Numbered from the stretch's first letter, positions 11,623-25,288 are shown. The stretch: 64,000 bases of DNA from Sparassis latifolia (GCA_018466975.1 CM031559.1:1054001-1118000), one strand, 5' to 3'. Numbers and translations: made by a program. The notes: generated by a model from the letters alone, not told the origin.

Positions 11623-13674
11623 CTAGTTCTCAAACGCTCTCCGGAGAGCACCTGAAGCACCGCCGTGCAATTTAGTCTTCTCATAACCTTGCAAAATCAA
11701 GATACCTTCCAGGCTGGAACTTCGGGAGAGGCATGTATATAATGACTGGTGGTTCCAGTTGTACTTCAAGTGACATGGGTTGTTTGCTCTCATGCGACCT
11801 TGACAACCGAAATCTGTCATAGCAAAATTCGGCAAAACCATTACCTGCTCACGGTCAATACTCATAATAGAATCATTAGATAACATACATTTGATCTTTC
11901 ACCATGTATGCGGACAAGAGGGATTACATTTTTAGGCAGATCTGCTATCTGAACATTGCGTGGCGGACTTGATAGTTTGACAAACAACGTATCGAGTACC
12001 TCATGTCCGTCGCCCATGCAATGCGCGCACCAGCTATAAACGACAGCCTCCGCACCGTTAGTCGCACATAACTCGTAGCCTCATTGTACTTTAGCAACAT
12101 CGGCATCCCAATGCAGATAGATAAAATACTAGGTATATTTTCCGTGGATGCTGGTGGAAGCCTCCATAACAAACTCTGTATTTCAGGAAGAACGTCACAT
12201 GTATGACGAATGGGGTTGAAAGATCTTACTGCTTGTTTCTGAGCTTGTCGCAGTGAAGAAGGTTCTGTGTATGATGTATTCCATCTATCAGTTGAATGAA
12301 AATGATGTAATGGCTGATTGTGTTCATGGGCGAAGCGGACAGCACCTGCATCATTAAAGGTGTCCCGGTGGGAGTTCCAAGTGGTAATGATAGAGATATC
12401 TCGAAACTGGTCGTCGCGAAGGGACAGTGCACAAGTGGAAGAGCCGATGATGCGAGAATCCAGCAATGTAAAATTGGCAGATGTGCAAGCCTTGTACCGC
12501 ATGTTTTCCAATGTGACACGGAATTTATGGTCTTCATCTGAAACACCTGTTTGACGCATGTTTTGCTGAAGGATGACAACTGTGGTAAAATGATGCCAAA
12601 GAGCTTTACCTATTGCATTCTGTTAAGTACGCACGGTCTGAGTTTGTTCCCAGCAGCCAACAGAATTGCTGTATAGAGCGGCTTGGCCCAATCCTGGAGG
12701 AGGCAGTTGGGCGAAGTCCCGGCCAGAATGACACTTCTATCGCCAAAAGCAACATCCGGTTTGCCAAAAGCCTTGGTTAAATGTGCACTAATACGATACA
12801 AGTCAGCGCAAGACAACATAGAGACTTCGTCAAGAAATATCAGGTCGACGTGCTGTAAGTCAGAGCGTAATTTCGACAGACTGTCAATGCTCACTGTTGT
12901 CACGTTCTCTTTGGTGCGCCCGATCCGTAGCGCTGAATGATAAGTTGCACCATCAGCAAGAGAGGCTGCAGAGCCAGTAGGCGCAAGGACGAGGAACCTG
13001 TATGCTTCTTCACGACTTGTAAGAAAGTACATCAGAGAGTTTAGTACACGGGACTTGCTGGTTCCACCCATTCCTCCAAGATACAGCAACAATGGCGACG
13101 TTTCCTGATGGTGCAGTGACCTTGCGGCGATAACAAAGGCTTGTATTTGTTCATCGTTCAAAGTAAATGCATCTAAAGTGCCGTGCAACAGTGCAATAGA
13201 TGAGTCTTGTAAACTGTGCCCAGGATGTTGAATAATATTTTGAGTTGACCCGTCAGTACAAGACATGATTTTCACTAAGGATTCATTTGAAACAAAAGAT
13301 GTGAGCCCGGCAGTCGCGACAGTTGTGGGTTTGGGTGAGGTTTGCGATGTGCGAAGGCGGGCCTGCACAACTAATGCTTTCACTTGAGCTACGGCTTGTC
13401 GCCATTTTGCGGGACGTCTATGTGGCACCATTGGGGTCTCAATTGGGGCAAGGTTACTGTCGACTGAGTGGGAAGTAGCATCTCTACTGAATGCTTGCAT
13501 GATTAAAGTACGCATGGCATCCATCTGCATTCTTTTCTGAGCGCTTTTAGCACTGACCATGTCTGAAGAGTCGTTGAAAAGATGCAACATTGCTTGATCT
13601 GCAAAAGATTGAACTTTGTCAACTCCGACTTCTCCATCTAAGTCAGCAGAACAACCGTCGCCAACAGCTAACAA
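11623..13674 (-). pseudogene. Helitron PIF1-like helicase domain (copy 1)
   Basis: Superfamily-1 5'-3' helicase of the PIF1/RecD type, used by Helitrons during rolling-circle transposition. 12610-13674 carries the ATP-binding loop LYLGGMGGTSKSRV (about 13045-13078), the LVLAPTGSAASL.. motif, and Walker B LIFLDEVSMLS. The canonical GTGKS loop reads GTSKS, a Gly-to-Ser change expected to damage ATP binding. 11945-12559 covers the mid part (SIITTWNSHRD) and 11623-11886 the C-terminal motif NFAMTDFG..SLYTCLSRSSS. Segments lie in different frames, so it is dead. Copy 2 at 36.2-37.3 kb aligns with the last two segments. Confidence 0.85.
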
Positions 13675-13721
13675 ATCACGGAATGTCCAGCTTGCATGCG
13701 ACGCAATGCAGAGTAATCATC

Positions 13722-16700
13722 TCAGGCGTCCAAGCATTCATATAGGACATTTATATGGCCCATAACTTTCAAATGTTCCGAACGCCATTGAACATTATTG
13801 AATGCCTCGCTCCAGGAAAGAAACGATTGTAGCAGATCAGAGCCTTTGCGCCAAGGCTTAAAGAAGGTGAGCATTGTTTTCACATAGACCACCCGATCAC
13901 CCTGATCCTTTCTGGGCAAAGCGGTACCCACAAAATTCAATACAAGTCGGTCATCTGCCCACAACAAAAACACCACATGGGTATCTCTCTGAGGATGACC
14001 AGCGATGAACGAATAATTCGAGTGCTCGACCACTGCAGCCCTGCAGAGAGAATCGTCACTGTCAATATTGACAGTAATGTCAATGCATTCAGATAGTTCG
14101 CCATCTATAACATCAGTCCGAGTTGGTGTCGGGAGCGACCGCGCTTTTCTTAACTATAGTTCTGCGCAGGTAGTCATAAAGTGACCATTGTTCAAAATAT
14201 GTAGGTCTGTACACATAGTCATTCACCCGCAAGAGTGGAACAATCTTGTCACCACTAAATCCAACAACCACCCTATCCTCAACACATGGCAAGCCTGCTA
14301 CGACATCATAAGCTGCTCTGTCCAAAATCCTATCCACATATTGCACATACGAATACCAATGAAATACTTTAAACATCTTGTCAGTGTACTGCTCGGGACT
14401 GCCCAGTAGGGATGCGCACAAATAAGGTCCGCCCGTCTCTTGCAACACACATAGTGCATTCACGATTTTCGTAATTAATGACCATGCTGCATCTGTCGGT
14501 TGCCGAGTATCATCATCCAAAAGGCCTTGATTGCGATCAAGAACTGATTTCACAGTCTCAAATATAGTGTGTGTTGTCAAAGAATATTTTGTGACATAAT
14601 CGGTCACGTATGCAATGACAGTGCGAACCTGGGTGCCAGACAATAAGCAGGTTACGTCTGTATTACAATGCATCATGTACGAGAGCACTCGATTATATGT
14701 ATTAATCCAAGGTTCCGTCTTTTTGAATCACAGTGCACCCATCTCCGGATCGACCACTGTTTCAGAGAACGTGTCCTGAGGAAATCGTGCATGACAGTAA
14801 CCATCGCGACCATGGTGGCAACCCTTGTTATGACTGGGGCTGTGGTGGTTGGATGAGTACACGATGTTGTCTGTCTCTGTACAAAAAAAGGAGTACCATT
14901 CCGATGCAGCCGACTCATTCGAAAACACAGGAGGAAGGATCGGCAAGCATGTCGTTGGATCACGGGCAGGGAGAGTGTATTCAGGAGGTACGACATGTGG
15001 CTCATTATTTTCACGTGAAGTGTCGGAATGCACAACTTCGCCACAGTCGATTCGATCCGCTATATCATTCATTGAACTGGTAGAGAAATCACCTGTATGA
15101 CAAGACTCCAATCATTGGATAAGCTGCACGCGAAAAACATCATCAGCTAAGAGCCGATCTCTAATTTCTTGCGAACTTAAACAAGATGTGATCCACAACA
15201 ACAGATGAAGGTGCAAAGTAAGACGTCCTTGTGACTCAATGGTCTCATAATAAGCCGTGGTCCGACCAAACAGTCCGTCTGCCCCAGAACCTGCATGCAA
15301 AATATTCTTAATGAATGAGCGCACCATCAGATCAAAGAATCACACACACACCACTGGATTTTTAGCAATAGCACGCAGACATGCTTGAGCATTCAGCATG
15401 TCAGGAGAATTGTTAAATAAATTGATCGCTTCACCGCAGTAATACAAACAAATCGGATGTTTGAAATCCACAGGTGCGAATGTTATAAAAACGTTGGAAC
15501 GCCTTCACCAAAATTAAAGACTTGATTTCATTGCGCTGGTACTTGCGCTGTGTAGTCGAACCGGGCATATGTCCGCCTACATGGTCAATAATACTAATTA
15601 GTTCAAAACATGCCTTCTCTGTGTCACTCTCAGGATGCAGGTACACACCAGCACGACCGCGATCGATTAACGGCTGAAGAACTTCCCGATCGATATTAAG
15701 GATTTTCTCCACCACTGCAGGAAAATGACGTCTTTCTGTGAGTAAATAGCCTCCGTGCATGCTGCCTCTGATCTGCTCCTGGTTAAAAATAATAAACGGG
15801 AAAAACTCATCAGTCTGAAACCATCGATCTGCATACATCAGCAAATGCTGTATGTGTCGCGCTGTGTTCCAGTCGAGTCTGGATCAAAAAGTTCTCAAAT
15901 CCACGGAGTCCATATGGAAATAACCATGGGAACATACTGGGATACAACTGAGGATTATGATACATAGAAGCGGGATCGCGTTCATGTCCATATGCAAGGA
16001 CTTTACCTCCACCCTCGAAATAGCTCAATGCAGTGGCAATTTTCTCCTCATAGGACATACTGACCAAGTCTGTATCAGTCATGGCATGTACGAGAAATGG
16101 GCATTCATCATCTTCGATGCCTCATTCCAACTCATTGTCATTTGAAGCGACAGACTCAGCAGGGGTAGAACCTGAACCGGGACGGTGCACAACGTAGACC
16201 GGTGGCTCCTCTTCGGAGTAAGAAGCAAGATTAGAGTGTGATATTTGAATATCTTCGTAATTGCAATGATTCAACCACAACCAACGCAGTGCATTCAAAA
16301 TGACGGTGTGGCGCACAAGCAAAGGCGTACATTTGTAGTCCGTGGGAGAGGGTTTGCATGGACCAGTGAATAAAACTGCAAGGCACTTATCCGGATCCTC
16401 GCGAGAGGAGGCAAAATATTATGTAGCCTTTCCACCGGTTGTGGAAACATAACAGCATTAGCCGAGAGTTTGCGCTGACCCATGTTTACCTGGATGACAA
16501 AGTAGTTATGCCGGTACTGGGCGATGACGAGTTTTTTGACAAAATTCAACCGCTGAAGCTCGTCAGGCACATCACCCAGTCATAAGCTGTTGGCGAGAGA
16601 CTGCCGAGGCAGATCGCCATGGGCAACGGTCTTCATGCATAGTGCACAAGTGCGAAGCGCAGGAGAATCTATTCCTATGAGTATTGGGCCTTCCAACTTG

Positions 16701-16867
16701 ATAACCGGATCTTCGGAATTACGACGTGAACGTCGTGTGACCCCTTCGCCGAAGCACGACAACACGGATAGATTCAAACTGTGTGATGGCACGGTGGACA
16801 AATCACTAATTAGCACTAATTCACCACAGATCACGCATGAAGCCTCAGACAAAGCAGCCGGCCCCAT
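13722..16867 (-). pseudogene. Helitron Rep nuclease and N-terminal region (copy 1)
   Basis: HUH single-strand nuclease that nicks and joins DNA ends. From N- to C-terminus: CxxC zinc-finger-like part with CVICGEL and CALCMK (16580-16867); DUF6570-like block with LVIAQYRHNYFVIQV (16295-16570); Helitron-like N region with MYHNPQLYPSMFPWLFPYGL (15810-16082) and EFFPFIIFNQEQIRG (15431-15844); the HUH motif LTLHLHLLLW with His codons at 15213-15211 and 15207-15205; and the two-Tyr motif AYVTDYVTK with Tyr codons near 14608-14610 and 14596-14598. TGA codons at 16580, 15112 and 14728 and frameshifts near 15830 and 15510 break it. At 16580 (ANSL*LGDVP) and 15112 (LIQ*LESC) relatives usually carry Trp. 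Confidence 0.82.
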
Positions 16868-16900
16868 AAATTCACATCAAGCGCGAACGAAATCTGCGGT

Positions 16901-18109
16901 CGGAGCGAGAAAGTGGTTGCGGAGGGAAAGGGCTCGATTCTGCAGAATTATCTGACGATGCAGCAGGTGTCGTGAAAGATGCAGGTGACGACTCCACAAC
17001 ATCAGAAGGCGAGGAAGCCAATACAAACACAGATACCAGTTGTGAACAGATTTCATCACAGCGATGACCACGGACAACAACGATCAGTCCATCTAAGCTA
17101 CGTGTGCTGCATCCAAGGCGAATTCGATGCTGATGAGCAACAGCAAACATAGAGCGATAAGGCAGTGTACTCACAAGAAAACTGAATGTCACGCGTACAG
17201 CTACAGCGTACACATTTGTGATGCACACTGATGAAACCAAACTGGAAGGTGTCTGACACAGAAAGGGCAAAGGGGTCGTCACCGACAAGTACTGCACACA
17301 GCCGCCTTCTGCAGTGAATGCGCGTAGTTGGGATGAATCAACTGCACATATACGCTGCTGAGCCCCGCCGACACAACGCGACGAGCTCGTATAACAACGA
17401 TGACAATAATACCTAAGCAACGACGCATGGTTAAAAAAGTCACACCGACGATGGTGACAAGCATAAGATAATAAAAATCGCAAAAAACAGCTGTCAAAAT
17501 TGAGTAATATGCCAAACGAAATGAATGAAAAAATAACTCACCGAAAGACAACGACAACACCAAAATGGGGACAACAGAAGCACGCAAAATGACATCGGTG
17601 AAGATTTCACGGAGTGATGAGTGGAGAGTGCAGAGAGGAATGGGCATCGAGATCGTGGCATATAGACATAAATTGAATTGAACCAGCAGCGGGCAAGACA
17701 AACAAAAAAAATCCGCAGCAGGTGGGACCAAAACAAGAAAATCCGCAGCGGGTAAGACAAATAAACAAAAATTTCCAAATAGGGCGCGGGTACAGCTCTC
17801 CAGTTTACGTAAGCACCAGGCCACCGAGCACGGAAATCAACTTGTGGGTGAGCGGCGCTGCATTCGCACGCCATGTCCGATTCCCTAGTCCCCCCACGTA
17901 TATTCACAGCATCGATTTCTGCGAGAGCGACATGTGATAAGGCAGTAGTCATAGTAATAGTATACAAGAAAATCCCGTAGTCAAGCCATGTAAATTTACG
18001 GTGGCAATCACTGCAAGCGAATAGTGGGGAAGAAAATAAATGTAGGTAGCGCAGATTACAAGCAGTAGCACAGGCTCATATAAGATAGAGGCTATTTAGA
18101 TGAATGATG
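16901..18109. other. Probable Helitron 5' flank
   Basis: Upstream (on the - strand) of the Rep reading frame. Long but low-quality - strand frames (16872-17483, 17494-17967) show no motif. May be the leader of the Helitron gene. Confidence 0.35.
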
Positions 18110-18673
18110 AAACTTCGCACGCGGGACAACAGCTCTAATCTCCTGGGGCCCATCATACAGACGTGCTATAGTGACAAGTTCGAAACCTGTCCGCCACTTG
18201 GTCCAGCCCTTCTCGTATGAAGCCTTACCTTTAGCATTGACCCTCTAACGAGTGACGTTACATTTGACCAGGACGAGATCATTTTTGTGGATGTCCGTGG
18301 CATGCATCTGTCTCATAGTGTTCCTGGGGCCGAACTTGGTGTCGGCATCAAATACGTCTTGGAAGGCTTCCACCTTAAAGCAATGAATAACAAATATTTG
18401 TTGAAAAGAAGAAATTCAACATACAGAAGCATACTCTCCACTCCCGGTGCTCTGGAAGCGTGACACTTTCAAAACATCTGAAGTGTTTGAACCGATCTTG
18501 ATGCTCACAATGGCCAAGGGTTCACCGTGAAGTTTGAACCAAGATGAGTCGACTTCTCCGATGAGCCACACAGTAGCTGGTTTATTGTCTACAATGAGGA
18601 GAGGATATAAATCCAAAGCTGCAAGTGTCGACATCAGCAAGGGAGAGAAGGAGGGAGGAAGTATCAGGCACAC
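18110..18673 (-). pseudogene. DADTxF-family conserved basidiomycete protein fragment
   Basis: Exon-like block 18440-18673 (PLLIVDNKPATVWLIGEVD, then VSIKIGSNTSDVLKVSRFQS) joined over a short GTATGC..TTTAAG intron to 18110-18385, which reads VEAFQDVFDADTKFG, then MHATDIHKNDLVLVKCNVTR. An in-frame TAG follows NVTR, where relatives have Trp, and then YEKGWTKWRTGFELVTIARL. I know this pattern from many hypothetical agaricomycete proteins but no function. It could be cargo of the Helitron on the same strand. Confidence 0.45.
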
Positions 18674-19463
18674 TCACATCTATGCAGCATACAGAATCTA
18701 CGTGAAGAGTGAATGCAGCTGCGAGAAGATAGAGGATGGGTGCAGAGATGCAGACAATCACCCCTAGCCATCGGTCCTCCTCCAGTCTTTCATCGGAAAT
18801 AAACTTTCAAGGAATGCCGGCCGACTTTGTGTTGCAGAAATCTTGAACAGGAAGCGAGAAACCCGAAGTGAATCGGGTGGCCTAAAGACGGAAAGTAAAA
18901 AAAGCGGATAACCATTCTAAGAGAAAATTACTATATGCGGCGCGGGTACAACTTTATGTCAGCAACCACCATACGTGCACAGACTGATAACCGATTCTTT
19001 AGGGAATCGGAATGTTTTGTTACATCATAAGAAACTCAGTGGAATTGAGAGCAGGCTCGTAGCCTTTAGGATTTGTCGTCAATTGTTCTCTCTCATTTGA
19101 ACAAGTATTCAATAATAAACACCAATAGTTGAAAGCAGTGGTGTGCCATTCAGATGCTCTCGAACTGGCGGCTCGAAGGTGTGGTGGCTGTTGCCAACAT
19201 TGCACTACGTTAGAACTATCTGTAAATATCGCAACATTTGTCCCCGGGCAAATGTTCAGCATAGTGCAGCGATAACGTTGAAAAATGTACCATTTTCGCA
19301 TTATTCCGGCGGAAAATTTTGCGGTGTTGTGCTGTGCTTGCTGTAGTATTTGAAGAAAGATGGTGGAGCCGACGGTTTCAGGGATTTGGCAGGGAACAAA
19401 CAAGTACAAAGTGCCCGTTTCCTCAACAGTGGCCTCTGGATAGCGACCGACTCTACCAAAGAT
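18674..19463. other. Intergenic upstream of SPF1
   Basis: No gene recognised. Contains an inverted repeat around 18991-19010 (CCGATTC..GGAATCGG) and another at about 19226-19249 (ACATTTG..CAAATGT). Confidence 0.4.
18991..19010. repeat. Short palindrome resembling Helitron-like 5' ends
   Basis: CCGATTC, a short spacer, then GGAATCGG. The arms resemble the CGATTCC..GGAATCG palindrome that marks the 5' ends of the right-hand Helitron-like family. Confidence 0.35.
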
Positions 19464-22400
19464 ATGCTTGGGGTGCCTGTTGAAGTTGCCTCCTCTGAGA
19501 TTGCTGCTGCTACGCTGCACGTTGCGTTACCATGGTACTTGCACTTATACGCGGTGCCTTTTCTCTCACTGTACCCTCTCCTCGCCTATGCATACTACGC
19601 CAGATATGATGACTGGCTACGAAGCGAAGAATGGACCTTCTTGGCATGCGTCACTCTTGGTGTCTCTCATGCTCTGAGTTTTTTGATCACAAGATGGAAT
19701 ACTGGTGCAAAAGCTTGGATTACTGCTCGTGTGGTGAGGTTGGGTTGTGTCGTGTATTGTCATTATGTTAATTCTGGTGGCAGGCGCGTTCTCTAGAGGA
19801 AGCTGATTGTATACGCCTCATTCCTGCTCCCCACCGTGGTCACGGCGAAATCGTGCCTCTTTTGAAGAGGAATTCATCTGATCACAGCACTTACTCCTTC
19901 AGCTATCAGCGTGACACGTATATTCTCAGCTCTACGTCACCAGTGACCTTTACACCTCTACCCTACCCGTCGTCTAGTCACCATCCTTTGGCAAGTTATC
20001 GTTCACTCAAAAGTATTGCTTCTGGGGAAGTTCCCCGTCTAGTTTCTCTGTATGGCAAGAACGAATTCAACATCCCCATCCCGTCCTTCACCGCCTTGTT
20101 CAGCGAACACGCAACAGCTCCATTTTTCGTATTCCAGGTGTTTTGCGTTTCGCTTTGGTGTCTCGACGAATATTGGTACTACAGTCTCTTCACTCTGTTC
20201 ATGCTGGTTGTGTTTGAATGCACAGTAGTGTGGCAAGTGCGTAGCAGGCATCTCATTCCCCTTGTTATCGTCTTTGACGCCAGCCATCCCAGCGCGTAAG
20301 GACTTTGACCGAGTTTAGAACGATGTCCGTGGCACCTTTCGCGATCCAGTGTATGCGAGACGAGAAGTGGATGACCATTCAGTCCGACGAACTACTCCCG
20401 GGCGATATAGTGTCAATAGGTGGGTTCTAGATATCGTGTCCTCGTATCTTCTGACCTTGCTTGATTCGCACAGTTAGGCGCGATTCTACAATCATTCCTG
20501 CGGACATTCTACTAGTCCGGGGTACATGCATCGTCAATGAGGCTATGCTGTCGGGAGAATCCACACCCTTACTAAAGGAATCAATTCAACTGCTAGATGC
20601 TACCGAGAAGCTGGACGTTGATGGTTTGCATAAGAACGCTGTACTTTTTAGTGGGACAAAGCTCTTGCAAGCAGTTGACGGAGGTATGTCGTCGATGATT
20701 CTTCGTACACAAGTCTAAGTTCGTCTACTCAGGGCAGACACCGGACGGGGGTAGTTTAGGTGTTGTCCTGCGTACAGGTTTTGGCACAGCGCAAGGTCAG
20801 TTGGTTCGCACTATGATCTTCTCGACAGAACGTGTGTCAGCGAACAATTTCGAGTCCTTCCTCTTCATCGGGTTTCTCTTGATTTTTGCAATTGCCGCAA
20901 GTTGGTATGTATGGGTAAAAGGTGACGGTTGAAGCACTTCTTTCTGTTATTGAGTGTCTGATATGTCTGCAATGGGTTTCAGGCATTGAACGTGACCTGA
21001 AGAAATCCAAGCTGCTACTCGATTGCATCCTCATCGTTACTAGCGTGGTCCCTCCGGAGCTGCCCATGGAGCTATCATTAGCCGTGAACGCTTCTCTTGT
21101 TGCGCTATCTAAGTACGGTGCGCATTCTACATGTTATGACACATATGGGTCTAGCCTAACTTCGCGGGTGCAGCCATTTTCTGCACAGAACCCTTCCGCA
21201 TACCGTACGCCGGTCGTGTCGACGTGTGCTGTTTTGACAAGACTGGGACCATCACTGCGGAGAATCTTGTGGTAAGAGGTGTAGTGGGTACAGAGTAGGT
21301 CGATATGTCGTATTCACTAATTCACTTCTAATTGCCGTCCCCAGTCCTATTGATCCTCTGAAACTAGTCGAAGTCAAAGACACTGGCAGGGAGACGACGT
21401 TCACTCTTGCTGCAGCGCATGCCCTAGTCAGACTTGATGATGGCACAATCGTTGGTGACCCAATGGAGAGAACTACCTTAGAAGCATTGGATTGGGCACT
21501 GGGTAAAGGTGCACATCTCCTAATCACGTTCAGGAAACGTGTTGACGTCTAGATTCGTAGGTGACATTGTATCACCTAGGAATATCGAGTCTGCTCATCG
21601 CGTCTCACTCACTATATGCCGCCGCTTCCAATTTTCCTCGGCGTTGAAGCGAATGTCGACGGTGTGTAGCCACTCTTCAGGCAAGATAATGGTTGCTGTG
21701 AAGGGTGCTCCTGAAACGATCAAGATGATGTTGCTGCACGTGCCGGACTTCTATGACGAGACGTATAAGTGGTATACAAGGCATGGAAGTAGGGTGTTGG
21801 CGCTTGCATATAAGGAATTAGACCACATGTCTCAAGACAAGGTTTATTGTTTTATTTGCCCCCGATGTGAGCGTCCCTCTGATTCCTGGTAATCAATAGG
21901 TCAACAAGATGCCGCGGGGTCGAGTTGAAAGTGACCTCATCTTCGCCGGATTTCTCATTTTCCATTGCCCTCTGAAGGCCGATGCAGTAGAAACCCTCAA
22001 AATGCTTGCAGATTCTTCCCATCGCGTGAGCCCGTTTACTCCGCGGTTACAACTATTACTGATGTCCATTTAAAGTGCGTTATGATAACCGGTGACAATC
22101 CCCTAACTGCCATTCATGTGGCTCAAGAAGTCGAGATAGTTGATCGACAGATTCTCATCCTCGATCTAAAAGAAAAACCTCGCCATCAAGGAGGTAAGTT
22201 CGACCCATTTGGTTTCGCGAATATTTTCGCACCTTAACGATAACACTCAGATCTTGTGTGGCACAACATGGATGAGACTCTGGTCATCGAAGTCGACCCG
22301 CTGGCTCCCTTGGACCAAACGCTCTTCGACCAATATGACATTTGTATCACCGGGGCTGCGGTGAGACAGTATGCCTCGCATCCCAGTTGGAACGACTTGG

Positions 22401-23978
22401 TACAAAATACTTGGGTTTACGCTAGAGTGTCGCCTTCGCAGAAGGAGTTCATACTGACTAGCCTCAAGACGCTCGGCTATGTGACTCTCATGGCTGGTGA
22501 TGGTACGAATGACGTAGGTGCACTGAAGCAAGCGCACATTGGTGTCGCTTTACTTGACGGCACTCCGGAGGATCTTCAGAAGATAGCTGAACACCAGAAG
22601 ATGGATCGCGTCAAGAAAGTGTATGAGAGTCAATTAAAAATATCTGCTCGGTTTGGTCAACCTCCTCCACCTGTGCCCCCGATTATTGCCCACCTGTATC
22701 CGGATGTTGTTGAAGCTCAAAAGAAAGCCGCCAGTGATTTGCATACCGCTAGGAAGCGGAATCCTATGGAAAAAGTGCGATGTTCACATTAGCTGTTGGG
22801 ACTTTCCTGACATAGTTTTCCCAGTTTGACTTGGCGTCCATCACGGATAAGCTTGCGGCAATGGAAGAAGACGATGAAGTCCCAAAGATCAAGCTCGGTG
22901 ATGCGTCTTGCGCTGCTCCGTTCACTTCGAAACTGTCCAACGTCTCCGCCAGTGAGTGTGAAATCTTCATAAGTTATCTCATCGCTCACGAAGTCTTCAG
23001 TCACGCATATCATCCGTCAAGGACGATGCACTCTGGTCGCCACAATTCAAATGTACAAAATTCTAGCATTGAATTGTCTCATTACTGCGTACAGTCTAAG
23101 CGTTCAGTATCTCGATGGTATCAAGTTTGGTGACTATCAGGTCACTATCACTGGCATGTTGATGTCTGTCTGTTTCCTGTGTATATCTCGTGCGAAGGTG
23201 CGCTTGTCCTGTTCGCCGGTATGTCCTCTTCGACTAAGTGTCTGGCGTAGCCTGTCGAGAAATTGTCGAAAGAACGTCCACTGGGAAATATCTTTAATGT
23301 CTATGTCTTGTTGTCTGTTCTCATACAGTTCGCCCTTCACATCGCATCCTTAATCTATATCACTGAATTGTCCCGTTTCTTCGAAGAGTAGGTCGATTTA
23401 TGTGCTCTGTTGCCTACATCACGTTGATCATACTGTTACAGCAGAGGGGAGATCGATCTTGAGGCGAAATTCGAACCGAACCTTCTCAACACAGCCATAT
23501 ATCTGCTTAGTCTTTCCCAACAGGTCTCTACGTTCGCCATAAATTTCCAGGTTCGTTCCTAGCACTTTCTTTGGTTGGAAACATTTGTAATAGCCGCACA
23601 AACAGGGTCGCCCCTTCAGAGAAGGGATCCGCGAGAATTCTGCTTTGTATTGGGGTTTAGTTGGTGCCAGCGCCGTTGCCTTCTCGGGTGCAACCGATTT
23701 TGTGCCTGAGTTGAACCGATGGTTACAGATCGTAGAAATGGACGCTACGGTGAGCTATCCCGTGCATCTCTTTCCGCCTGATGTTAACTCAGGAAGTACA
23801 GTTCAAGTTCAAGTTGACCACGACTATGATTGTTGATTTTGCCGGTTGCTGGTTGATTGAGATCGTTTGCAAACATTTGTTCGCAGACCTTGAGCCGAAG
23901 CTTATGGTCACACGTGGAAGAGAACGAAGGGAATCTAGGAGAGTAAATCAGGAGCAGCAGAGGGAAAAGAAAGAGTAA
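19464..23978 (+). CDS. SPF1: P5A-type cation/peptide-transporting ATPase (Spf1/ATP13A1 type)
   Basis: ER-membrane P5A ATPase, a transmembrane-helix dislocase needed for ER protein and sterol homeostasis. Eighteen exons can be joined in frame: 19464-19733, 19784-20236, 20293-20419, 20474-20683, 20733-20921, 20983-21117, 21174-21294, 21345-21502, 21561-21841, 21900-22025, 22076-22193, 22251-22774, 22825-22951, 23001-23197, 23251-23387, 23442-23550, 23606-23749, 23793-23978. Landmarks: [19 protein letters not shown] (N-terminal membrane pair), [23 protein letters not shown] (actuator TGES-like loop), [14 protein letters not shown] (the P5A PPELP signature in TM4), [10 protein letters not shown] with the phosphorylated Asp at 21234-21236, KGAPE, MITGDNP and [15 protein letters not shown]. 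Start [13 protein letters not shown] at 19464; an in-frame ATG at 19350 is possible. Ends REKKE-TAA. Fully intact. Confidence 0.95.
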
Positions 23979-25288
23979 TGACGGACTGCGTACCCAACTC
24001 TATAGATTTTTAAAGCATGTTTTGACCTGGTTGACTACGTAGACACATCTCTGGCGGCCACCGGCCGGTGATATCACGCAAGCGGGTCACCTCGCGTAAG
24101 CCGCGCCTCTTCGGGAAAAGCCGCCGGCCGCGGCCAATCCGGGTGCTCCGATCGCTGGGCTCCTACATCGTGTAAGATATATCCACTTCATCCGGCTACT
24201 CCACCATACCAAGTAGGGCTTGCAACCGTAGCGTAATTATGGAAATATCCCAGTTCGTGTCAGATGCAGACTGTATCGTTTACACGCGACAAGATCCGAA
24301 AATGTTACTAATACGATATACTGTGACCTGTACATTTACAACTACATACGTGTTTACTGTCACACTTCGGAGCCTCCCCAGACCTTGGTCCAGTGCTTCA
24401 GCTGAGATGAAGTGCCCAGGGTCAGAGCCAACAGCGACAGCATCCGATTGGTTCCAACCCACATCACGTGTATTTTTCCCAATATGCGCGCCAGTACAGA
24501 CATGCCAGTATCACATAAGGGAATTCCCATAAGCAGCATCACACATATGAGCCGTACAGTATTTCCTACATACTTTTATAATTATAACTGTATACAGTAC
24601 ATTGCGAGCCCTAATACCAAGGGGGGTCAAGTTTTGGTCTAGCTTTGCCAAGGACCAAACCGACCAAACCACCAATCCAACCCTAACCCCAAATCACCAG
24701 ACCAAATCAATTGCACCCATCACGTGCAATGCACGACCAGCCTAACAGCCTTATGGAGAACTCATTATTGGGGGCACTAAGAAGCTCATACGTGTGTCCA
24801 GAAACACTGGTCAATTATTGAAGCAACTAAGTACTTCTAGTGACACAATTTTTGTAAGTAGAAGCACTGTGAATAGGAAAACTGGGGAGAGCCCCACCAA
24901 GGAAGATGGAAAATTGAAGAAAATGAAATCAACTGTGCTTTTACAAAATGGTAGTGGTGGCTAATTTGCTGAAGCCCTCACTGTTGTTGCTGCCAGTGAC
25001 AGGTGCACTGTGGAGGCAGTTGATGCGCAGGTACTTGATTCCATTGCGCTGGACAATGATAGTGTAGAGCAGGGGTATACCCATGGGTACTTGAGCTGTA
25101 CCCCTACCCTTACCCTCCAAGGGTACATACCCTTCACCAGTGGTAAGGATATGGGTATGGGTACCAAACCCTGAGGGTATACCCCTCAATATCTGTCCTT
25201 ACTTAAGGAAATAACATCATAGATATTAAGTTTAAGGCTTGTAACAGCCTTCTTTTCTCTTTGAAGCTTGTGTAGACATAGTTTAAGA
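23979..25288. other. Intergenic, repeat-rich
   Basis: A GC-rich stretch follows SPF1 (about 24040-24160), then sequence without a recognisable gene. 25071-25186 is a small inverted-repeat unit, listed separately. Confidence 0.4.
25071..25186. repeat. Small inverted-repeat (MITE-like) unit
   Basis: Begins AGGGGTATACCC (25071-25082) and ends with its exact reverse complement (25175-25186). The interior is rich in GGGTA/TACCC. The ends look like a short non-autonomous DNA transposon; no target duplication was identified. Confidence 0.45.

Larger units (their letters stand above)
10430..16900 (-). mobile_element. Decayed autonomous Helitron (copy 1)
   Basis: The reading direction is -, with N-terminal zinc-finger/DUF6570-like region near 16.9 kb, Rep nuclease, PIF1-like helicase, and C-terminal peptidase-like domain near 10.4 kb. 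Frameshifts and TGA codons break it into about ten segments. Both ends are uncertain: no copy of the 5'/3' termini of the right-hand Helitron-like family was found next to it. A palindrome at 18991-19010 could mark its 5' end, in which case the gene at 18.1-18.7 kb would be inside it. Confidence 0.8.

Noticed and set aside
19020..19520. 166-codon - strand frame
   Set aside because: Overlaps the SPF1 start and shows no motif; treated as a shadow.
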